A stretch of 9,670 nt of DNA from Ignavibacteriota bacterium (lineage in GTDB: Bacteria > Bacteroidota > Ignavibacteria > Tepidaquicellales > Tepidaquicellaceae), in assembly GCA_003158365.1 (NCBI GenBank), contig PMIW01000182.1, forward strand, positions 1-9,670. The letters are read 5' to 3'. The position numbers and the translations under genes are program-made. The stretch's first letter is position 1, and each line of letters starts with the position of its first letter. Below the pieces are notes generated by a model. That model searched no databases and had not been told where the DNA came from. It worked only from the letters and a program-made list of their open reading frames with translations. This document shows, in pieces, positions 1 to 4,623 of the stretch.

Positions 1-1197
1 AAAAAGTTTATTGGGGTCGGTAGGATGGAAATCCATATTATGCTGGTCAACGTGAACTCCATCTCCTGATATATTCTGAAAACTCGTGCCGCCGTCTGTA
101 GTTCTGAAAATTACTATAGTCCCGACGTAAGCACAGTTTGGATCGAAAGGATTAACGTGCATATAAAAATCGTACCACGCCTGACCGCCGGAAAAATCAA
201 ATGCCGGGACAAGCTGTGCAAAATTATTTCCGAAATTTGTGGATTTGTAAACTGATACAATTCCTGTTGAGCTGTAAACCGAAACATAAAATACATTAGG
301 TGATGATTTGCACATTGCAAAATGGTTTCTTTCACCAATTACGATACCGGTTCCGATTGCAGCAGGAAAAGTCAACCCTCCGTCTGTTGAAATCCTCATA
401 CTCTGACCGCTTCCGATAATATATGCAGTATCACCTGTCAATGAAAAAAGCACGTCATCACATCTTCCGTTTCTTAATAAAGTCCAGTTCAAACCTGCAT
501 CAGAGCTCCTGTAAATTCCATTGTTTCCCAGTGCGGCCAGCAGTTCGTTATTATGATTTGGCCTGATTGCTATTCTTGAAAAGTAAGTCAAATTAGGCAG
601 CCCGTTTTTATAATTAATCCAGTTGTCACCGCCGTTCGTGGATTTCAGCAGTCCTCTCCCATAATACGAAGCACCGCTGTATGTAGCCTCACCTGTACCG
701 TAATAAATAATGTTTGTATTCACAGGGTCAATTGCAATTGCACCGGTTGATAGTGAAATTTCATTATCCGTTTTAGGCAGCCAGTTCAGCCCGCCGTTAG
801 TCGATTTCCATATACCCCCGAATGCTGCACCTAAATAAATTGTATTTGGGTTTTGCGGGTCATATTTTACAGAAGTAATTCTTGAAGAAATATTGCCATA
901 TGAAAAATAATAACCGGGTGTAGGTCCGAGATTTGACCATGTTATTGTATTGTCAAAGTAATATCCGTTTTTTTCATTTAATTGGATTTTTTGATCATAA
1001 GCTGTTTCATATGCCTTTTCAGGAATATAATTATTCGGATACATTCTCTGTTCATAAAACCATTTTTCCCTTCTGAAGGAATTTCTTTTTAAAGTATATT
1101 CGTTTGCATTATCGAAGGGATTATTTTTTATTAATAAATCCTGAGAATAAGAGAGGGAAGTTACTAAAATAAGTAAAACAAAAAATATTTTATTCAT
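1..1197 (-). CDS. Secreted BNR-repeat (sortilin/VPS10-like) protein, C-terminus cut by window edge
   Basis: The frame is open for 399 codons from ATG at 1197 down to base 1 with no stop, so the C-terminal part lies outside the window. Residues 1-19 are a signal peptide (Lys3, hydrophobic core FFVLLILV, cleavage near SYSQ). Six BNR/Asp-box-like motifs follow at about residues 131-139 (KSTNGGLNW), 185-193, 230-238 (RSSDAGLNW), 269-277, 318-326 and 365-373. Their spacing of about 40-55 residues suits blades of a beta-propeller. A VHVDQHN stretch at 381-387 resembles a conserved motif of the sortilin-like/'photosystem II stability factor-like' secreted propellers. In FCB bacteria such proteins are usually surface or extracellular and often end in a T9SS sorting domain; that end is not visible here. 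The start is supported by a Shine-Dalgarno AAGGA (plus 1203-1207) 5 nt upstream. Substrate or ligand is unknown; glycosidase activity cannot be claimed from BNR repeats alone. Confidence 0.85.
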   Translation of the reverse strand, partial: MNKIFFVLLILVTSLSYSQDLLIKNNPFDNANEYTLKRNSFRREKWFYEQRMYPNNYIPEKAYETAYDQKIQLNEKNGYYFDNTITWSNLGPTPGYYFSYGNISSRITSVKYDPQNPNTIYLGAAFGGIWKSTNGGLNWLPKTDNEISLSTGAIAIDPVNTNIIYYGTGEATYSGASYYGRGLLKSTNGGDNWINYKNGLPNLTYFSRIAIRPNHNNELLAALGNNGIYRSSDAGLNWTLLRNGRCDDVLFSLTGDTAYIIGSGQSMRISTDGGLTFPAAIGTGIVIGERNHFAMCKSSPNVFYVSVYSSTGIVSVYKSTNFGNNFAQLVPAFDFSGGQAWYDFYMHVNPFDPNCAYVGTIVIFRTTDGGTSFQNISGDGVHVDQHNMDFHPTDPNKLF

Positions 1198-1352
1198 ATT
1201 AATCCTTGTATTTCATTCAAATTAGTTTAATTCTTTTTTAAATTAAAGAATATTAGTAATATGCATTTATTTTTGCACATAAATGTACTTAAATTTGCAA
1301 TATTTTTTATTTAAGAATTGTTTTATTATGGTATATAGGGGATACAATTTAT
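1198..1352. promoter_or_regulatory. Divergent intergenic region between BNR-protein and HD-protein genes
   Basis: This 155-nt, very AT-rich spacer must carry the promoters of both flanking genes. An SD-like AAGGA for the minus-strand gene lies at 1203-1207, and an AGGGG at 1337-1341 lies 11 nt before the plus-strand ATG. A palindromic core ACAT-AA-ATGT at 1277-1286 (outer G1275/C1288 also pair) is flanked by two direct copies of TTTGCA (1272-1277 and 1294-1299) whose starts are 22 nt apart. This is operator-like, but short motifs of this kind can arise by chance in such DNA. I could not assign -35/-10 boxes convincingly in either direction. Confidence 0.35.
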
Positions 1353-2555
1353 ATGTGGATAAATAATGAATTATACAGATTACAAAAAGAAAAACATTAC
1401 GGGTCGGCGTATGAACTATTTTATTGCTTTATCTCCCGAAAATGTCCGGATATCGGTCTGCTGAAAAAATTGTACGGAAACGAAAAATCACAGATTCTGC
1501 TCGATAATATAAGGGAATATTTTATAAATGAAAAGCAGAAGATTTTAATTCCTCGAATGCATAATAGTAATACTCCACTGGAAATTCTGATTGCAAGAAG
1601 TGATATAGAGAAAAATAAAAACTACCAGAAAATTCAGTCTGCGATTTTAAAAAACGAAATTCCATCCAAATCTAATCTTAAACTATTTTACGGCGATTAT
1701 ACTGATTATGTTTATAATATAATTGAGACGTATAAAATGATGAACCTGAAGCGGAAGTGCGAACTGAATGCCGCTACACATTTAAGCAGGGTAGGAGCTG
1801 TTGTTTACCAGTTAAAAATGAACGACAAGGGAACTCATAAATACAGTACAATTGCGATTATGCATGACGCTGTTGAGGATTTGCTTGATTATTCCGAGCT
1901 CAGAAAGAACAATAAAATAAATTTTAATTATTATAATTCTTTTATAAATGAATTCATTCCAAAAGATTTGCAGCAATCAGTTAAGATACTGACGAACCAT
2001 TATAATTTTTTCATAAATTTTATCGTGGATAAACTTAATGAAGACGATAAGTCAATCAGCCTTAAAAATATTTTAAACGTGCTTGAGAAATTACTGAAGT
2101 CAAAACTCGGCGATTTGAATGAATACGTTTTAAAGATGTATAGTCTTTTATCTAATATCGAGCTCGAAGGTGATTTGATAGATTCCGCAAAATGGGAGTG
2201 TTATAAAAACCTGTATTTAAACGGTATAGCCGAATCTTCATCCCGGTATAATGATTACAGGGTGTTCGAAATTAAAGGAGTGGATTTATCCGATAATGCA
2301 CACGGAAAAGGTTCGCTTTCATCCGATGCAAAAATAAGGAATTTAAATAAAAATATGCTTTGGGGAATAATAGGATACAGTATGCAGTCAAGCTGGAAAC
2401 CGCTTAACGATAAGATTGAAGAAATTATGGAAGATGCACTGCAGTCTGCAGAGGCACTGATATTATGTGATTTGCTTCAAACGCAATCCTCTCAGGATTT
2501 TATTATGTCCGCGCTGCACAAAATAAAAAAACTGGAACCTGTGTTTTATACTTAG
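1353..2555 (+). CDS. Stand-alone HD-domain protein related to the RelA/SpoT ppGpp hydrolase domain
   Basis: The 400-residue protein has no signal peptide and is predicted cytoplasmic. Residues about 125-335 can be aligned by eye with the HD hydrolase domain of RelA/SpoT. R134 and H143 have the same 9-residue spacing as R44/H53 of the Streptococcus Rel enzyme. H171-D172 with E175-D176 (MHDAVED) match the HDxxED metal site, SVKILTNH (209-216) fits the 'lVdgVTkl' segment, and D314 in VDLSDNAHG fits 'KLADRLHN'. In the bifunctional enzymes this domain removes the 3' pyrophosphate of (p)ppGpp using manganese. The ppGpp synthetase, TGS and ACT domains are absent. Oddities: about 140 residues lie between HD and the last metal Asp, against about 66 in Rel, and the Asn after 'LH' is Gly318. 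The first 125 residues match nothing I recognise. The ATG is the first in frame, with AGGGG 11 nt upstream. Alarmone hydrolysis is an inference; another nucleotide phosphohydrolase is possible. The gene ends 4 nt from the convergent neighbour. Confidence 0.75.
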   Translation: MWINNELYRLQKEKHYGSAYELFYCFISRKCPDIGLLKKLYGNEKSQILLDNIREYFINEKQKILIPRMHNSNTPLEILIARSDIEKNKNYQKIQSAILKNEIPSKSNLKLFYGDYTDYVYNIIETYKMMNLKRKCELNAATHLSRVGAVVYQLKMNDKGTHKYSTIAIMHDAVEDLLDYSELRKNNKINFNYYNSFINEFIPKDLQQSVKILTNHYNFFINFIVDKLNEDDKSISLKNILNVLEKLLKSKLGDLNEYVLKMYSLLSNIELEGDLIDSAKWECYKNLYLNGIAESSSRYNDYRVFEIKGVDLSDNAHGKGSLSSDAKIRNLNKNMLWGIIGYSMQSSWKPLNDKIEEIMEDALQSAEALILCDLLQTQSSQDFIMSALHKIKKLEPVFYT

Positions 2556-2559
2556 AATT

Positions 2560-3348
2560 TTATTTTAGCAGTAACATCGATTTTGTTTCCGATGATTCGT
2601 CGGTTACAAGCCTGTAATAGTACACTCCGCTGGAGAGTCGGTAGTCAGTAACAGAAAACGGAACAGTGTATTTGCCTGTTTTCTGAAAACCATTTACAAG
2701 TGTCGTTATCAGTTTACCCTCTATATTATAGACTCCGAGATTCACAAAAGTATTATTCTTAAGTGAATAACTTATTACAGTTCCGGGGTTGAATGGATTG
2801 GGATAATTCTGATACAGCTCATAATGTACAGGTTCTGTATTATTCTCGATTCCGATAGATTGTCTTATATGAATTATCTTATTCGGAACCCAGCACCATT
2901 TACCCACATAACCTACATTAAGAGTAGCGTATAATGTATCCTGACCGACGTAATTAGGAGCAATGTACAAGAAATTTATGGATAGTGAAGTTCCTGTTAT
3001 GGTTATTCCCTCCTTATGTGTAAGTTCACCGTCCTTTATTTTCAGATAAGCCCCGCCGCCTGCAGTATCAAGCAATCCGCTGAACGCAGCAATATCTATA
3101 CCCGCTTTACCTGTGGATAATTTATTTATTGTTATTGTGAATTGCACGGATTGTCCTTTGTAAACGGTATCCGGACCCGAAAATACTGCATTGCTGTATG
3201 TTCCGTAATAATGGCAATTACTGCATCCCTGGCTGGTAGTTTTTCTTGTTTTGAGAGAAACGCCTGTAGGCCAGGAGTAAATATCGGAAATTGAAAATGA
3301 AAAAATAAAACAAAATGTTAAAAGACTTTTAATGAAATAAGCTTTCAT
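2560..3348 (-). CDS. Secreted Reeler/choice-of-anchor V-like protein with CxxCH heme motif and T9SS sorting domain
   Basis: The 262-residue product starts with a signal peptide (residues 1-25, cleavage near IYSW). A short segment with a classical c-type heme attachment motif, CSNCH, follows at 42-46. An immunoglobulin-like domain spans about 55-162 and resembles the Reeler/'choice-of-anchor V' family; it shows the family's GE-x-x-H (G107-H111) and an 'APxxxG' strand (130-135). H111 is conserved in the paralogue upstream and is a candidate distal heme ligand. Residues 178-262 form a T9SS type A sorting domain (YQNYPNPFNP, then GVYYYRL and a C-terminal MLLLK), so the protein should cross the outer membrane and be processed there. 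A role as a surface-exposed cytochrome or redox protein is inferred, not shown. No Shine-Dalgarno precedes the ATG; instead a perfect 12-bp palindrome TTTCATATGAAA covers it (3343-3354). About 30% identity to the neighbour at 3512-4309 is my estimate by eye. Confidence 0.82.
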   Translation of the reverse strand: MKAYFIKSLLTFCFIFSFSISDIYSWPTGVSLKTRKTTSQGCSNCHYYGTYSNAVFSGPDTVYKGQSVQFTITINKLSTGKAGIDIAAFSGLLDTAGGGAYLKIKDGELTHKEGITITGTSLSINFLYIAPNYVGQDTLYATLNVGYVGKWCWVPNKIIHIRQSIGIENNTEPVHYELYQNYPNPFNPGTVISYSLKNNTFVNLGVYNIEGKLITTLVNGFQKTGKYTVPFSVTDYRLSSGVYYYRLVTDESSETKSMLLLK

Positions 3349-3411
3349 ATGAAATGTTTTTTTACAAAATAATATTTATTTTATAAAAAAAGAATACCTT
3401 TTTCTTTTTAT

Positions 3412-3441
3412 TTTATACGCATAATCTATTATTTCTTTGAA
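3412..3441 (-). promoter_or_regulatory. Candidate promoter of the CxxCH protein gene
   Basis: On the minus strand, TTCAAA (plus 3436-3441) and TATAAA (plus 3412-3417) are 18 nt apart, giving a sigma-70-like pair with four of six -35 matches and five of six -10 matches. The start codon is about 64 nt downstream. It lies immediately after the upstream gene's terminator, which is where an independent promoter would be needed. AT-rich DNA produces such pairs by chance. Confidence 0.3.
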
Positions 3442-3448
3442 GTATTAA

Positions 3449-3487
3449 ATTAAAACCCTGCAATTATTTTAATTGCAGGGTTTTAAT
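3449..3487 (-). terminator. Rho-independent terminator of the CxCH protein gene (possibly bidirectional)
   Basis: A perfect 18-bp inverted repeat (3449-3466 and 3470-3487) is separated by a 3-nt loop; the GC core is CCCTGC/GCAGGG. On the minus strand the stem ends in GGGTTTTAAT followed by TTAATA, a U-rich tract suited to termination. It lies 24 nt past the stop codon of the gene at 3512-4309 and separates it from its paralogue at 2560-3348. The plus-strand reading also ends GGGTTTTAAT, so it could stop transcripts from either side. Confidence 0.85.
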
Positions 3488-3511
3488 CATAAAAGAGCTT
3501 ATGATTTTAAC

Positions 3512-4309
3512 TTACTTAACCAGTGTCATTTTTTTTATAGAAGTGAAATCACCCGCTTCTATTTTGTAATAATAGACTCCGCTTGAAAGCGATGATGCAT
3601 TAAATTCGACTGAATACGAGCCTGCATCCTGTTTCTCCCTGACTAATTCCGAGACTTTCTGACCTAATATATCGTAAATTGTAAGAGAAACTTCCGAAGA
3701 TTTAGGGATAGAATAACTTATTTTTGTAACAGGATTAAAAGGGTTCGGGAAATTCTGTGCTAAAGAATAACTGCTTGCAGTTTCTTCAGTTCTGATTATT
3801 CCGTTTAAAGATGAAACTATAATTGAAATACTGGTACCGTGATTCCATGTTGGCGGATTTGTACCTGCCGCTCCTGTTACTGCCATTGTAATCGTTCCTG
3901 CAGTACTTGGCGCTGTAAATGTAAATGTTTTTGTAGTAGCACCGGTAAATTTTGCGCTGTGAACAACTTCACCGCTCAAAATTTTAATACCTGAGCTTGA
4001 ACCGATTCCAAGTGTGCCTGAACTTACTGCAACATCAATACCGCCTGTCGAAAATGTTCCCGATGACCTGCTGACTGATAAAGTATAGGTCGCAGTTTGT
4101 CCTACTGTTAAAGTCAATGGTCCTGAAACAGATACAACAACTGCGGTGTTAGGCGAAGAAGAATGGCATGTGCATCCTGGTGTTGAACCTAACAGGGTTC
4201 TACCTGCAACGCCGGTTGGGTAAGAGAAAACCGAAGTAGTAATACCCATAAATAAAGTGAAAAACAGTAACACTGAAACCATCGAAATTAATGATTCTGG
4301 TTTTTTCAT
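3512..4309 (-). CDS. Secreted Reeler/choice-of-anchor V-like protein with CxCH motif and T9SS sorting domain
   Basis: The 265-residue product carries a signal peptide (residues 1-29, cleavage near VFSY) followed by PTGVAGRT and then GCTCH. Cys46, Cys48 and His49 make a CxCH rather than the canonical CxxCH. The Ser/Thr/Gly-rich immunoglobulin-like domain at about 58-167 shows the GE-x-x-H element (G113-H117), the FTFTAP strand (129-134) and a late WNHG (155-158), matching the Reeler/'choice-of-anchor V' type. Residues 182-265 form a T9SS type A sorting domain (LAQNFPNPFNP, IYDILGQ, GVYYYKI, C-terminal KKMTLVK). It is therefore predicted to be exported by Sec and then by T9SS to the cell surface or medium. 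The start is well supported by AAGGAG (plus 4317-4322) 7 nt before ATG. It is a paralogue of 2560-3348 but has its own promoter and terminator. Whether heme is bound is open; the Cys pair could instead form a disulfide or bind metal. Confidence 0.83.
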   Translation of the reverse strand: MKKPESLISMVSVLLFFTLFMGITTSVFSYPTGVAGRTLLGSTPGCTCHSSSPNTAVVVSVSGPLTLTVGQTATYTLSVSRSSGTFSTGGIDVAVSSGTLGIGSSSGIKILSGEVVHSAKFTGATTKTFTFTAPSTAGTITMAVTGAAGTNPPTWNHGTSISIIVSSLNGIIRTEETASSYSLAQNFPNPFNPVTKISYSIPKSSEVSLTIYDILGQKVSELVREKQDAGSYSVEFNASSLSSGVYYYKIEAGDFTSIKKMTLVK

Positions 4310-4316
4310 TTTTTGA

Positions 4317-4346
4317 CTCCTTTTTTATGAATTTTGATTTATTATA
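4317..4346 (-). promoter_or_regulatory. Promoter -10 element and ribosome binding site of the CxCH protein gene
   Basis: A perfect TATAAT lies on the minus strand at plus 4341-4346, about 31 nt before the ATG, which would give a leader of about 25 nt. The -35 region 17 nt further upstream (TAGCAA, plus 4364-4369) is weak. AAGGAG at 4317-4322 is a strong Shine-Dalgarno, the best in the window, and fits a well-expressed gene. Confidence 0.45.
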
Positions 4347-4410
4347 CAAAAATTATATTTAAATTGCTATAATTTTCTGTAAGTATTTTTTACAATAAAT
4401 TTTGCACAAC

Positions 4411-4427
4411 TGTTGAAATATTCAACA
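4411..4427. promoter_or_regulatory. 17-bp palindrome, candidate operator
   Basis: TGTTGAA-ATA-TTCAACA is a perfect 7-bp inverted repeat with a 3-nt centre. It sits in the divergent spacer about 65 bp upstream of the CxCH gene's -10 element and overlaps the -35 side of a weak plus-strand promoter pair. Size and symmetry suit a dimeric helix-turn-helix regulator, but no regulator gene is in the window and no second copy was found. Confidence 0.35.
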
Positions 4428-4453
4428 TACTTTTGGGTTTTAGTATATAAAGC

Positions 4454-4480
4454 AAAGCCAACCCGGAGGAGGTTGGCTTT
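4454..4480 (+). terminator. Terminator-like hairpin in the divergent spacer
   Basis: AAAGCCAACC (4454-4463) pairs perfectly with GGTTGGCTTT (4471-4480) around a 7-nt loop, and TTTT/TGAG follows on the plus strand. On the minus strand the same stem is followed by GCTTTATATA. The shape is that of an intrinsic terminator, yet no annotated gene ends here in either direction. The loop and 3' arm contain GGAGGAGG on the plus strand (CCTCCTCC on the minus strand). It may be a leader hairpin of the kinase mRNA, an attenuator, or the end of a small RNA; strand is uncertain. Confidence 0.45.
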
Positions 4481-4623
4481 TGAGGAAGTTATGGATTGTT
4501 ATGAAAAAGTTATTTGATTATGATAACATATTTTATTTTTATAAGTTCCCGGTTAAATTAAAATATTTCTTTTTATATTTTATAATACATTAAAATCCCG
4601 TAATTTAATAACTTAATTAGTTT

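Larger units (their letters stand above)
4310..4623. other. 314-nt divergent intergenic region
   Basis: The region holds the promoter and RBS of the minus-strand CxCH gene at its left end, a 17-bp palindrome at 4411-4427 and a terminator-like hairpin at 4454-4480. About 140 nt of AT-rich leader then run up to the histidine kinase gene. A weak plus-strand promoter pair (TTCAAC 4421-4426, 17-nt spacer, TATATA 4444-4449) would start transcription almost at the hairpin. No Shine-Dalgarno precedes the kinase ATG. A 30-codon open frame at 4501-4593 is not supported as a gene. I see no tRNA or known riboswitch. Confidence 0.6.

Noticed and set aside
114..338. Small minus-strand open frame inside the BNR-protein gene
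   Set aside because: The other minus-strand frame is open for the entire 1-1197 stretch and encodes repeated BNR motifs, so this one is a shadow.
1226..1247. AT-only inverted repeat TTTAATT/AATTAAA with 8-nt loop
   Set aside because: With no GC pairs the stem is unstable and such repeats are expected by chance in this composition.
1328..1366. 12-codon upstream open frame overlapping the HD-protein start
   Set aside because: It has no Shine-Dalgarno and codes for nothing recognisable; a frame this short is expected by chance.
1353..2555. HD protein as an HD-GYP cyclic-di-GMP phosphodiesterase or Cas3-type nuclease
   Set aside because: There is no GYP motif and no helicase or nuclease context; the HDxxED arrangement and the DLSDNAH segment fit RelA/SpoT better.
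3343..3354. Perfect palindrome TTTCATATGAAA over the start codon of the CxxCH protein gene
   Set aside because: At 12 bp and nearly all A/T it cannot form a useful hairpin and can be explained by the ATGAAA start; noted only in the gene entry.
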